From contig JBDTNL010000022.1 of NCBI GenBank assembly GCA_039933785.1, positions 1 through 55,653 of the forward strand: a stretch of 55,653 bases of DNA. The letters run 5' to 3'. Of the stretch, positions 8,674-17,145 are shown piece after piece. The stretch is from JBDTNL01 sp039933785 (GTDB lineage: Bacteria; Acidobacteriota; Thermoanaerobaculia; Multivoradales; JAGPDF01). The translations under genes were made by a program, and so were the position numbers. Positions within the stretch are counted from its first letter, which is position 1. Each line of letters starts with the position of its first letter. A model generated the notes under the pieces. It worked only from the letters and a program-made list of their open reading frames with translations, searched no databases and was not told where the DNA came from.

Positions 8674-10229
8674 TCTCGGACCCGCTCGACCCTTCGGGCC
8701 TCGAGATCCTGCGGGCGTCGGGCGCCTTCGTACACGAACTCACGAAAGAGGAGCGGCCGCGTCTCCACGAGCTCATCGCCGACTACGACGCCCTGGTGGT
8801 GCGCAGCATGACCAAGGTGGACGCCGCGCTCCTGCGCGCCGGCAAGCAGCTCAAGGTGGTGGGCCGGGCCGGCATCGGAGTCGACAACGTCGACGTGCCG
8901 GTGGCGACCGAGCTCGGCATCCTGGTGGTCAACGCGCCGACCGCGAATCTGCTGTCGGCGACCGAGCACACCTTCGCGCTGCTGCTCGCGGTGGCGCGTT
9001 TCGTGCCGGCGGCGGATGCCTCCATGAAGTCAGGCGAGTGGGACCGCAAGAGCTTCCTCGGCGTCGAGCTTCAGGGCAAGACCCTGGGCGTCGTCGGATT
9101 CGGGCGCATCGGCCAGCGCGTCGCGATGCGCGCCAAGGCGTTCGAGATGTCGGTGCTGGCGTACGACCCGTTCCTCGACGCGCAGGTGGCGCGCCGGGTC
9201 GACGCCGAGCCGGTCGAGCTCGAGGATCTCCTGCGCCGAGCCGACGTCGTCACTCTCCACACGCCGCTCACCGAGCAGACGCGCAACATGCTCGATGCCA
9301 GACGCCTGGCCTTGATGAAGCCCGGCGCCTTGATCGTCAACTGCGGGCGCGGCGGCCTGATCGACGAGCCGGCGCTGCTGGCGGCGCTCGCCTCGGGACA
9401 GATCGCCGGCGCGGGTCTGGACGTGTACTCCGAAGAGCCGCCGGTCGATTTCGCCCTGATGCGGCACCCGCGAGTGGTCGCGACGCCGCACATCGGCGCC
9501 CAGACGCGCGAAGCGCAGGAGCGGATCTCGACCGAGACCGCGCACATGCTGATCGCGGCGCTCGAAGGCTCGACCGCGGTGACGGCGGTGAACCTGCCGT
9601 TCGCTCCCGCCGGAAGCCGGGGCGAACCGTATCTTCGCCTCGGAGAACAACTCGGACGACTGGCGGGCGCGCTCGCCGGCGGCAGCCTGAAACGCGTGCA
9701 AGTCGACCTGTGGGGCGTCGATGAGGCGCTCCGCCGTCCGGTGAGCGTCGCCGTGCTCAAGGGCGCGCTGACCCCATTCCTCGGCGACAGCGTGAACTAT
9801 GTGAACGCCGAGATCGTGGCCGCGAGCCGCGGCATCGAAGTGGTGCGTGCCACCCACGCGGAAGCGGGGGAGTATTCGCCTCTGGTCGGTGTGGTGATCG
9901 AGAGCAGCGGTGGTACCGCCGATATCGCCGGCACCCTGTTCGGCGAGCGCGACGCGCGCATCGTGCGCTTCTCGGGCTTTCGTCTGGAGTTTCACGCGAG
10001 CGGCAAGCTCCTGGTGCTGCGCAACCGGGACGTACCGGGCGTGGTTGGTCGCATAGGCACCCTGCTCGGCGACTCCGGCATCAACATCGCCGAAATCCAT
10101 CTGGCAAGACGCGAAGGTGACGAGAATGCGCTCGCGGTGCTGCGTCTCGATCAGGAGCCGGACGCCTCCCTGATGAAGAAGCTATCGGCGCTCGGCGACG
10201 TCGTTGACGCGCGCGCGATCGTTCTCTAG
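8658..10229 (+). CDS. serA: D-3-phosphoglycerate dehydrogenase SerA
   Basis: SerA oxidises 3-phosphoglycerate to phosphohydroxypyruvate with NAD, the first step of serine synthesis. At 523 residues it is the long bacterial form: substrate domain with VVGRAGIGVDNVD, NAD domain with GVVGFGRIGQRVA (about residues 148-160), catalytic NCGRGGLIDE and the His motif ATPHIGAQT, then the intervening ASB-like domain (about 320-450) and a C-terminal ACT domain from about residue 450 (VLRNRDVPGVVGRIG) that normally binds serine for feedback inhibition. It begins inside the preceding aminotransferase gene, so the two are translationally coupled and probably supply the first two steps of the pathway. Confidence 0.96.
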   Translation: MHRILISDPLDPSGLEILRASGAFVHELTKEERPRLHELIADYDALVVRSMTKVDAALLRAGKQLKVVGRAGIGVDNVDVPVATELGILVVNAPTANLLSATEHTFALLLAVARFVPAADASMKSGEWDRKSFLGVELQGKTLGVVGFGRIGQRVAMRAKAFEMSVLAYDPFLDAQVARRVDAEPVELEDLLRRADVVTLHTPLTEQTRNMLDARRLALMKPGALIVNCGRGGLIDEPALLAALASGQIAGAGLDVYSEEPPVDFALMRHPRVVATPHIGAQTREAQERISTETAHMLIAALEGSTAVTAVNLPFAPAGSRGEPYLRLGEQLGRLAGALAGGSLKRVQVDLWGVDEALRRPVSVAVLKGALTPFLGDSVNYVNAEIVAASRGIEVVRATHAEAGEYSPLVGVVIESSGGTADIAGTLFGERDARIVRFSGFRLEFHASGKLLVLRNRDVPGVVGRIGTLLGDSGINIAEIHLARREGDENALAVLRLDQEPDASLMKKLSALGDVVDARAIVL

Positions 10230-10256
10230 AGATCTTTCGGAGCGGAGAGAATTTTC

Positions 10257-11321
10257 ATGGCCAAGGTCGGAGTGATTTTCGGAGGACGCAGCGTTGAGCA
10301 CCAGGTCTCGCTCAACTCGGCGCGCACCGTGACCCGGGCCCTCACCGAGGCCGGGCACGAGACGATTCCGCTCGGCATCGCGCAGGACGGTTGTTGGCTC
10401 GGGCACGAAGCTTCGGCGGCGGCGCTCTCGGGCGGTATCAAGTCGATCGAACCGCTCGGTATCCCGGTGCCGCCGACCCTGCGTCATCTTCTGGCGGCGA
10501 GCCTCGACGTGGTCTTCCCGATCGTCCACGGCACCTGGGGTGAGGACGGGACGCTGCAGGGCCTCTGCGAGATGCTCGGCATCGCATACGTCGGAGCCGG
10601 CGTAACGGCGAGTGCCCTCGCCATGGACAAGCTCCAGTGCAAGCGCGTGCTCGAAGCGGCCGGCGTGCCGGTGGTCGAGTATCGCGCCGCCGTCCGAGGC
10701 GGCGGCGCCATCGACGTCACCGACCTGCCGTTGCCGCTATTCGTGAAGCCGAGCGTTGGCGGCTCGAGCGTGGGCATTCGCAAGGTCGAGAGCGCCGACC
10801 AGGTGGCGGAGGCGGTCGCCTTCGCCCTGCGCTTCGACGATGCCGTGGTCGTCGAGCGCGGTGTTGCGGGCCGGGAGCTCGAATGCGCGGTGCTCGGCTA
10901 TCCAGACCTGCAGGCCTCGGCGATCGGTGAGATCGTGCCGGGCAACGACTTTTACGACTACGAAGACAAGTACTTGCAGGACAAGGCCGGCCTGATCGCG
11001 CCAGCCGACGTGCCTGGGGCTACCGCCGATGCGATGCGAGCCATGGCGGTCAAGGCATTCGCCGCGATCGGCGGCAGCGGCATGGCGCGCGTCGACTTTT
11101 TCTTGGAGCAGGGCACCGACAAGCTCTATGTCAACGAAATCAACACTCTGCCGGGCTTCACGCGGATCTCGATGTACCCGCGTCTGTGGGAGATCTCGGG
11201 TCTGCCGCCGGCCCGGCTCGTCGACCGACTGGTCGACTGCGCCCTGCGGCGCCACCGCGACCGTCAGCGCCTGGACTCGGGGATCAAGGACTGGTTGACC
11301 GAGCTGGCGCGGAGAGCCTGA
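10257..11321 (+). CDS. ddl: D-alanine--D-alanine ligase
   Basis: Ddl joins two D-alanines with ATP for the peptidoglycan stem peptide. Its 354 residues show the ATP-grasp layout: N-terminal VIFGGRSVEHQVSLNSA, the serine-loop region PIVHGTWGEDGTLQG, AMDKLQCKRVLEAAGVP, the ATP-binding PLFVKPSVGGSSVGI, and the metal-binding end FLEQ...VNEINTLPGFTRISMYP. It resembles ordinary Ddl rather than a VanA-type D-Ala-D-Lac ligase, though I did not test this by alignment. A GGAGAGA site precedes ATG 10257. The 3' end overlaps the convergent fdhD gene by 38 bases. The 27-base gap from serA suggests read-through from that operon. Confidence 0.95.
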   Translation: MAKVGVIFGGRSVEHQVSLNSARTVTRALTEAGHETIPLGIAQDGCWLGHEASAAALSGGIKSIEPLGIPVPPTLRHLLAASLDVVFPIVHGTWGEDGTLQGLCEMLGIAYVGAGVTASALAMDKLQCKRVLEAAGVPVVEYRAAVRGGGAIDVTDLPLPLFVKPSVGGSSVGIRKVESADQVAEAVAFALRFDDAVVVERGVAGRELECAVLGYPDLQASAIGEIVPGNDFYDYEDKYLQDKAGLIAPADVPGATADAMRAMAVKAFAAIGGSGMARVDFFLEQGTDKLYVNEINTLPGFTRISMYPRLWEISGLPPARLVDRLVDCALRRHRDRQRLDSGIKDWLTELARRA

Positions 11322-12150
11322 CCCGGCCGATCTTGCCGAACAGGTTGCCCGACCCCGGGCGCAGGAAGGTGGCGAGGGTGAGGCCGAAGCGCTCCGCCAG
11401 TTCGACCGCGAGCGACGAGGCCGCGCCCACCGAGGCGACGATCGGGATGCCCGCCGCGATCGCCTTTTGCACGATTTCGTAGCCCAGCCGCCCCGAGACC
11501 ACGAGCACGAGGTCGCCGAGCGCGAGGTGCTCGTTGCCCTCACCGATCGCGCAGCCGACGAGCTTGTCGACCGCATTGTGCCGCCCAATGTCCTCGCGCA
11601 CCGCGAGCAGGGTTCCGTCCACCGTGAAGAGCGCCGCGGCGTGCAGGCCGCCGGTCAACGCGAAGGTCGGCTGGGCGGCACGGAGGCGGTCGGGAAGGGT
11701 CGCTAGCACCTCGTACGCGATGGTTTGGGCCGCGACGACGGCCGGCGCTCGCACTTCGAGCGCCGCGAGCGACTCCTTGCCACAGGCGCCACATCCCGAG
11801 GTCGCCGCGAACAGCCGCTGCCCGGGAAGGACGCATTCGATGGCGAGTTGCACGGCGATCACGCTCCCCGCGTCGTCATTCAACGGGGCACCGCTCAGCC
11901 GTTCGAGCGCCACGATATCCGCCGCGCGGCGGATGATCCCCTCGGTGTAGAGGAAGCCCCGGACCAGCTCTTCGTCGTGGCCCGGGGTGCGCAGAAGAAC
12001 GGTGCTCGAGCGTGGGCCGAAGCGGATTTCGAGCGGTAGCTCGACGACCAGACGGTCGCGATCTCGGATGAGGTCTCCCGCGCGGACACGGGAGACTGAG
12101 ACCTCGACCACGGACCCGCTGGGGGGGCTCTGGGGGACCGGCTTCACCAC
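11284..12150 (-). CDS. fdhD: Formate dehydrogenase sulfur-transfer protein FdhD
   Basis: FdhD passes sulfur from the cysteine desulfurase to the molybdenum cofactor, and formate dehydrogenase is inactive without it. The 288-residue product shows the family motif SGCGACGKESL, whose two cysteines carry the sulfur, followed by FALTGGLHAAALF, GRHNAVDKLVG and a C-terminal VSGRLGYEIVQKA segment. The start is GTG 12150: a TAACAT box ends 6 bases before it, and the ATG at 12159 runs into a stop. The gene is divergent from the formate dehydrogenase catalytic gene with only 23 bases between the start codons, an arrangement that suits joint control. Its 3' end overlaps ddl. Confidence 0.94.
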   Translation of the reverse strand: MVKPVPQSPPSGSVVEVSVSRVRAGDLIRDRDRLVVELPLEIRFGPRSSTVLLRTPGHDEELVRGFLYTEGIIRRAADIVALERLSGAPLNDDAGSVIAVQLAIECVLPGQRLFAATSGCGACGKESLAALEVRAPAVVAAQTIAYEVLATLPDRLRAAQPTFALTGGLHAAALFTVDGTLLAVREDIGRHNAVDKLVGCAIGEGNEHLALGDLVLVVSGRLGYEIVQKAIAAGIPIVASVGAASSLAVELAERFGLTLATFLRPGSGNLFGKIGRVRLSAPARSTSP

Positions 12151-12156
12151 CTCGCC

Positions 12157-12166
12157 ATGTTAACGT
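12157..12166. promoter_or_regulatory. Overlapping divergent -10 boxes for fdhD and fdhF
   Basis: The ten bases around the palindrome GTTAAC read TAACGT on the plus strand (12161-12166, 7 bases before ATG 12174) and TAACAT on the minus strand (12162-12157, 6 bases before GTG 12150). Neither gene has a Shine-Dalgarno sequence. The two polymerases would compete for the same DNA and both mRNAs would be leaderless. No -35 elements are obvious. Confidence 0.5.
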
Positions 12167-12173
12167 AAGCGCC

Positions 12174-14072
12174 ATGACCACCAGTCAACGTTTGACGGTG
12201 CCTCTGGTGCGCGATGGGCGCGGCTCCAAGCTGCGTCCGGCGAGCTGGGAAGAGGCGCTGGGCCGCGTCGCCAAAGGGTTGCACGCGGTCACTGAGCAGC
12301 ACGGACCGAAGGCGTTCGGACTGTTCAGTTGTTCGAAGAGCACCAACGAGATGAACTTCATCGCCGGCAAGTTCGCTCGTACGGTGATCGGCTCGAACAA
12401 CGTCGACAGCTGCAACCGCACTTGACACGCTCCTAGCGTCGTCGGTCTGGCGACGGTCTTCGGTGCGGGTGGCGGAACGAGCTCCTATCGGGAGATCGAA
12501 GAGACGGACTGTATTCTCTTGTGGGGGTCGAACGCCCGCGAGACCCATCCGATCTTCTTTCATCATCTGTTGAAGGGTGTGCATAACGGCGCCAAGTTGT
12601 TCGCGATCGACCCGCGACGCACCACGTCGGCGCGCTGGGCCGATCTCTGGGCCGGTCTCGACGTCGGCACCGACATCGCGCTGGCGCACACCATGGCGCG
12701 CGAGATCATCGCCTCGGAGTTGCATCACCGCGAGTTCATCGAGCACGCGACGCGTGGCTTCGATGCGTATCGCGACTCGGTCGAGGAGTGGACGCTCGAG
12801 CGTGGATCGCGCGAGACCGGCGTGCCGGCCGACGTCATCCGTGAGATGGCGCACACCTACGCGACCTCCCCGCGGGCCATGATCCTGTGGACTCTCGGCA
12901 TCACCGAGCACCACAACGCGGTCGACAACGTCTTGTCGCTGATCAATCTGTCACTGCTCACCGGTCACGTCGGTCGCTACGGCTCGGGTCTAAACCCGCT
13001 CCGTGGGCAGAACAACGTGCAGGGCGGCGGCGACATGGGCGCCATTCCGGACCGTCTGCCCGGGTTCCAGAACATCGAGAACGCCGAGCTCCGGGCGCCC
13101 TTCGATGCCGCGTGGAAGACCACCATACCGCCCCAGCGGGGCTACAACCTGACGCAGATGTTCGAAGCCATGGAGCACGGTACTCTCCGTGCGCTGTACG
13201 TCATCGGCGAGAACCCGATGCGCTCGGAGGCCGACCAGAACCGAGCCCGGCGGCTGCTCGAGGGGCTGGATCTCCTCGTCGTCCAGGACATCGTGCCCAC
13301 GGCGACTTCGGAGGTCGCCGACGTCGTGCTGCCGGCTTCGGCTTCCTGGTGCGAGTCCGAGGGCACCGTGACCTCCAGCGAGCGGCGGGTGCAGCGAGTG
13401 CGTCGCGCCTTGCGGCCGCCGGGCGAGGCCCGCGACGATCTCGACATCCTGTTCGACCTGGCGCGCCGGCTCGGGCATGATTGGGGCGTGCCGGACTCCG
13501 AATCCATCTGGAATGAGGTGCGTCGTCTCTCACCCGCGCATGCCGGCATGAGCTACGCGCGCCTTCAGGCCGAAAACGGCCTCCAATGGCCGTGCTACGA
13601 CGAGACCCACCCGGGCGAGATGTTCCTGCACAGTCGCCTGTGGGAGCGACCGGTGCCCGGCGAGCGCGCTCCGTTCCAGGTTCTTCGCCATGAGCTTCCC
13701 GTCGAAGGGCTCGACGACGAGTATCCGTTCCGTCTGACGACCGGGCGTCGTCTCGAGGAGTACAACACCGGCGTGCAGACCGCGGGCTATAAGTCGCCGA
13801 CCCGGCGCGGCGAGACGCTCGACCTCTCGCCCGAAGACGCGGAGCGGCTCGGCGTCAGAAGTGGCGACTCGGTGCGCGTGCGCTCGCGGCGCGGCGAGGT
13901 CGTAGCGCCAGTGCGAGTCGACGAATCGCTCCGCCCCGGACTGACCTTCATGACCTTCCATTTTCCCGAAGACGTCCCTACGAACCTGTTGACCATCGAC
14001 GCTACCGACCCGCGTTCGGGCACCGCCGAGTTCAAGGCGGCGGCGGTCAGCATCGAGCCGCTCGCCGGCTGA
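12174..14072 (+). CDS. fdhF: Selenocysteine formate dehydrogenase catalytic subunit, lacking its N-terminal [4Fe-4S] domain
   Basis: Molybdopterin oxidoreductase that oxidises formate to CO2. An in-frame TGA at 12423-12425 is residue 84 in NNVDSCNRT-U-HAPSVVGL, the position of selenocysteine in E. coli FdhF (U-H-G-P-S), with the conserved His next to it. Reading through gives 632 residues and continuous family sequence: CILLWGSNARETHP, AIDPRR, GRYGSGLNPLRGQNNVQGGGDMG, VIGENP, and a C-terminal molydopterin-dinucleotide domain with TGRRLEEYNTG. The protein begins at QRLTVPLVRDG, the point just after the usual Fe4S4 domain; that domain is found instead at the end of the gene ending at 16971. A terminating pseudogene is unlikely because the frame is intact on both sides. 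Confidence 0.93.
12423..12460 (+). promoter_or_regulatory. Bacterial SECIS element for selenocysteine insertion
   Basis: Directly after the UGA, CGTCG (12437-12441) pairs with CGACG (12451-12455). Inside, U-G and C-G pairs can close the apical loop GGTCT at 12444-12448. From the end of the UGA to this loop there are 18 bases, the same as I recall for E. coli fdhF, whose SelB-binding loop is also GGUCU. This is a strong match to a functional bSECIS. Confidence 0.88.
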
Positions 14073-14095
14073 CGTTCTCGACGCTGGAGAGACTG

Positions 14096-16006
14096 TTGGA
14101 TATCAAGATCATCGGTGCGATCGCATCGGCGGACGAGCGCGCGGCGGTCGACGCGGTGCTCGGGCCCCCAGCTTCGGGCTGGGATGGCGGCACACGAAAC
14201 GCGGCCCTCGATTCCCGAATGGCGCGCGGCGGCCACGCGGCGCGGGATCGACGAGACGAATTGTTGCCGGCCCTGCACGCGGTGCAGGATCGCATCGGAT
14301 GGGTGAGCGCCGGGGCACTCAACTACATCTGCGAGCGACTGACGGTGCCCCCCGCGGAGGCCTGGGGCGTGGTCACGTTCTACCACTTGTTCCCGACTTC
14401 CGAACGGGCGCCGCGGGTGGCGCACGTCTGCGACGATCTCGCCTGTCGGCTGCGCGGCGCGGAGCAGCTCTGCGCCACCCTCGAGCGCACGGTGGGTCCC
14501 GCTGGAGCGCCGATCGAAGCTGGCCCCGCGGCCGGCTCGACCTGGGTGCGTAGTCCCTGTCTCGGACACTGCGAGCGCGCTCCCGCGACCATGGTGATCG
14601 AAGCGGGGGCGCCGCGCCGGGCGACCACGCTGGCACCACTCGCAACCGCCGCGGCCATAGCAGCCGTGCTTCGCGATCCCGTGCTCGAGATCGAACCTCC
14701 GGCTGCCGAACGTCTGCGAGCCTTGCGAGCCTCGGTGCCTCAGCTGGGAGATCCTGCGCTGCGATTGCTCCGCCGGGTCGGCGTGGTGGATCCCACGAGC
14801 CTCGAGGCCTACCGCGCGAGCGGCGGCTACCAGGCCCTGGTGCGAGCGCTCGAGCTCGGACCGCAACGCGTCATCGCGGAGGTCACCGCCTCGAAACTGG
14901 TTGGCCGCGGCGGCGCCGCGTTTCCGACGGGTCGCAAATGGGAAGCGGCGGCGGCGGCGCCGGCGAAGCCGCATTATCTGGTGTGCAACGCGGACGAATC
15001 CGAGCCCGGCACGTTCAAGGATCGCATCCTGCTCGAGGAGGACCCGTTCGCGATCGTCGAGGCGATGACGCTCGCCGGATTCGCGACCGGCTGTGAAACG
15101 GGCTACCTCTATCTGCGTGGCGAGTATCCGATGGCTGAAGCGCGGGTCGCGAGCGCTCTCGCGCAGGCGCGCGCGGCGGGCTTGCTCGGCGACTCGATCG
15201 CCGGCTCGGGTGTGCGCTTCGACATCGAAATCCGGCGCGGTGCCGGAGCCTATATCTGTGGCGAAGAAACGGCGCTGTTCAATTCGATCGAGGGCAAACG
15301 CGGCGAGCCGCGATCGAAGCCACCGTTCCCGGTGGCGGTCGGCCTGTTCGGCAAGCCGACCGTAGTGAACAACGTCGAGACGCTCGCCAGCATCCCCGGG
15401 ATCGTGCTCGACGGTGGTGCGGACTTCGCCGCGCTGGGTACGCCAGGTTCCGCCGGCACCAAGCTGTTCTGCGTCTCGGGCGAGGTCGAGCGGCCGGGGC
15501 TCTACGAGGTGCCCTTCGGGGCGACCCTGGGCGAGCTGCTTACTCTCGCGGGCGGCGTCGCCGGCGGCGGCAAGCTCCGCGCGGTTCTGATGGGTGGCGC
15601 GGCGGGTTCTTTCGTCGGGCCGTCGGCGCTCGAGATGCCGCTCAGTTTCGAGGGCGTACGAGCGGCTGGAACGACGCTCGGATCCGGTGTGGTGCTGGTC
15701 TACGATGAGACCTCCGATCTCATGGACGCCCTGCTGCGAATCGCCGAGTTCTTCCGCCACGAGTCCTGCGGGCAATGCGTGCCGTGTCGTATCGGTACCG
15801 TGCGCCAGGACGAGTTGCTCCATCGGCTGCGCGGATCGTCGCATCGAGGGGCCGAGGGCGCCAGGCTCGGCGAGCTCAAGTTACTGAAGGAGCTGGGTCA
15901 GGCCATGCGGGACGCCTCGATCTGCGGTCTCGGTCAGACGGCCTCGTCGGCCATCGAGTCGGCCTTCGCCCTGCCGCTGGGGCTGCCAGGAGGGCAACGC
16001 GCGTGA
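14096..16006 (+). CDS. Fused NuoE-NuoF NADH-binding diaphorase subunit of formate dehydrogenase
   Basis: A 636-residue fusion that would pass electrons between formate dehydrogenase and NAD. The N-terminal thioredoxin-like [2Fe-2S] part (about residues 50-170) has VCDDLAC and PCLGHCERAP, the four cluster cysteines. The NuoF part follows: FMN/NADH segments GRGGAAFPTGRKW (about 272), CNADESEPGTFKDR and GAGAYICGEETAL, then the [4Fe-4S] motif ESCGQCVPCRIGT (about 556) with the fourth cysteine in SICGLGQTA. It starts at TTG 14096 behind GGAGAG, 23 bases after the catalytic gene, and overlaps the next gene by GTGA. Context makes it the diaphorase of an FdsBG-like NAD-linked enzyme; reversal (CO2 reduction) is possible but not shown. 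Confidence 0.92.
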   Translation: MDIKIIGAIASADERAAVDAVLGPPASGWDGGTRNAALDSRMARGGHAARDRRDELLPALHAVQDRIGWVSAGALNYICERLTVPPAEAWGVVTFYHLFPTSERAPRVAHVCDDLACRLRGAEQLCATLERTVGPAGAPIEAGPAAGSTWVRSPCLGHCERAPATMVIEAGAPRRATTLAPLATAAAIAAVLRDPVLEIEPPAAERLRALRASVPQLGDPALRLLRRVGVVDPTSLEAYRASGGYQALVRALELGPQRVIAEVTASKLVGRGGAAFPTGRKWEAAAAAPAKPHYLVCNADESEPGTFKDRILLEEDPFAIVEAMTLAGFATGCETGYLYLRGEYPMAEARVASALAQARAAGLLGDSIAGSGVRFDIEIRRGAGAYICGEETALFNSIEGKRGEPRSKPPFPVAVGLFGKPTVVNNVETLASIPGIVLDGGADFAALGTPGSAGTKLFCVSGEVERPGLYEVPFGATLGELLTLAGGVAGGGKLRAVLMGGAAGSFVGPSALEMPLSFEGVRAAGTTLGSGVVLVYDETSDLMDALLRIAEFFRHESCGQCVPCRIGTVRQDELLHRLRGSSHRGAEGARLGELKLLKELGQAMRDASICGLGQTASSAIESAFALPLGLPGGQRA

Positions 16007-16971
16007 GCACCGCCGACGAATCCATTCTCATGAATGCGCCGGCGCGTTCGTCACGCCCACCGGCACCGCCGCCGCGACCGGAGAAGGCCGCGGTCGAGGT
16101 GTCGGTGGACGGCAGTCCGGTCACCGTCGAGGAGGGTGCGACCGTCCTCGAGGCGTGCCGCCAGGCCGGTGCGGAGATTCCGACTCTCTGCTTCCTCGAG
16201 ACCCTGACACCGGTGAATGCCTGCCGCATCTGCGTCGTCGAGGTCGAGGGCGCCCGCGTCCTCGTTCCCGCGTGTTCGCGCCGCGCCGAGGCGGGAATGA
16301 AGATTCACACCGAGTCCGAGCGGGTGAAGCTCTCCCGCCGCCTCGTGCTCGAGCTCCTCGCCTCGTCGGTCGATCTTTCGACCGCCCCCGGCGTCGCCGA
16401 GATGATGGAGCGCTACGACGCCCACCCCGAGCGCTTCTCACCGCCGTCTCTCGGCGAGGCGGCATCTATCGAGGCGGCATCTATCACCGCGGCAACTGTC
16501 GCCCAGCCGGTAAAGATCGACAACGACCTCTATATCCGCGACTACGCCAAGTGCATCCTCTGTTACAAGTGCGTCGAGGCCTGCGGCGTCGACGCGCAGA
16601 ACACTTTCGCCATCGCGGTCGCGGGGCGCGGTTTCGAGGCTCACATCTCGACCGAGTTCGACGTGCCGCTGCCCACCTCGGCGTGCGTGTACTGCGGCAA
16701 CTGCATCGCCGTCTGTCCGACCGGTGCGCTCATGCCGACCAGCGAGTTCGAGCTTCGCCAGGCCGACCAATGGGACGAGTCGCTCCAGACGCAGACCGAG
16801 ACGATTTGCGGCTACTGCGGCGTCGGTTGCAACCTGACCCTCCACGTCCAGGACGAGCGCATCGTGAAGGTCACCTCGGCGCTCGATTCTCCGACCACCG
16901 AGGGCAACCTGTGCGTCAAGGGCCGCTTCGGCTACGAGATCGTCCAGGGTGCTCGCGAGCCAAAACGCTGA
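16003..16971 (+). CDS. NuoG-like iron-sulfur subunit carrying the displaced Fe4S4 domain of formate dehydrogenase
   Basis: A 322-residue electron-transfer protein. In order: a proline-rich leader; a [2Fe-2S] ferredoxin domain (C in TLCFLE, CRIC, PACSR); a linker where the His-Cys [4Fe-4S] site of NuoG/FdsA normally sits but no cysteine is present; a two-cluster ferredoxin domain (CILCYKCVEAC ... CVYCGNCIAVCP); and a final Molybdop_Fe4S4 domain (CGYCGVGC ... GNLCVKGRFGYE). That last domain normally begins the catalytic subunit and stops exactly where the upstream catalytic gene starts. Joined in the order this gene + catalytic gene, the two give about 954 residues, the size of a one-piece FdsA alpha subunit. 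The start GTG 16003 has AGGAGGG upstream and overlaps the diaphorase stop. Confidence 0.92.
   Translation: MSTADESILMNAPARSSRPPAPPPRPEKAAVEVSVDGSPVTVEEGATVLEACRQAGAEIPTLCFLETLTPVNACRICVVEVEGARVLVPACSRRAEAGMKIHTESERVKLSRRLVLELLASSVDLSTAPGVAEMMERYDAHPERFSPPSLGEAASIEAASITAATVAQPVKIDNDLYIRDYAKCILCYKCVEACGVDAQNTFAIAVAGRGFEAHISTEFDVPLPTSACVYCGNCIAVCPTGALMPTSEFELRQADQWDESLQTQTETICGYCGVGCNLTLHVQDERIVKVTSALDSPTTEGNLCVKGRFGYEIVQGAREPKR
16456..16485 (+). repeat. Perfect tandem duplication of 15 bp
   Basis: GAGGCGGCATCTATC occurs twice in a row, encoding EAASI-EAASI in the linker before the ferredoxin clusters. It keeps the frame and is probably a recent slippage event in a tolerant linker. Confidence 0.9.
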
Positions 16972-17025
16972 GCCAACCCCGGGCTATTCCGGGCGCGGGG
17001 GTGTGCAGCCGGCACCGAAGTTCGC

Positions 17026-17031
17026 TATCGT
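17026..17031 (+). promoter_or_regulatory. Possible -10 box (TATCGT) upstream of the small membrane protein
   Basis: In the 174-base gap after the formate dehydrogenase operon, CTATCGT at 17025-17031 is the best -10 candidate, giving a leader of about 105 bases. Just before it, CCCGG/CCGGG (16978-16993) can form a small hairpin after the operon, without a T-run. No -35 is clear. Confidence 0.3.
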
Positions 17032-17145
17032 AGGGCCCAGCACCTACAACCGAGTTCGCAGTTCCAGCGGGTCCGGGCGACGCGAGGCGTGTGTCCTCGC
17101 GGGCGGAGCGCTGAGGCCGCGGGCGGTCGACGAAGGGAGCGGACC

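Noticed and set aside
12423..12425. In-frame TGA in the formate dehydrogenase gene as a sign of a pseudogene or of two genes
   Set aside because: The frame continues intact with family motifs on both sides, the residue is the known selenocysteine position, and a matching SECIS hairpin follows.
13787..15844. A 685-codon open frame on the minus strand opposite the formate dehydrogenase genes
   Set aside because: Composition is Arg/Gly/Ala-rich without any recognisable domain, as expected opposite GC-rich coding DNA; the plus strand carries clear family motifs.
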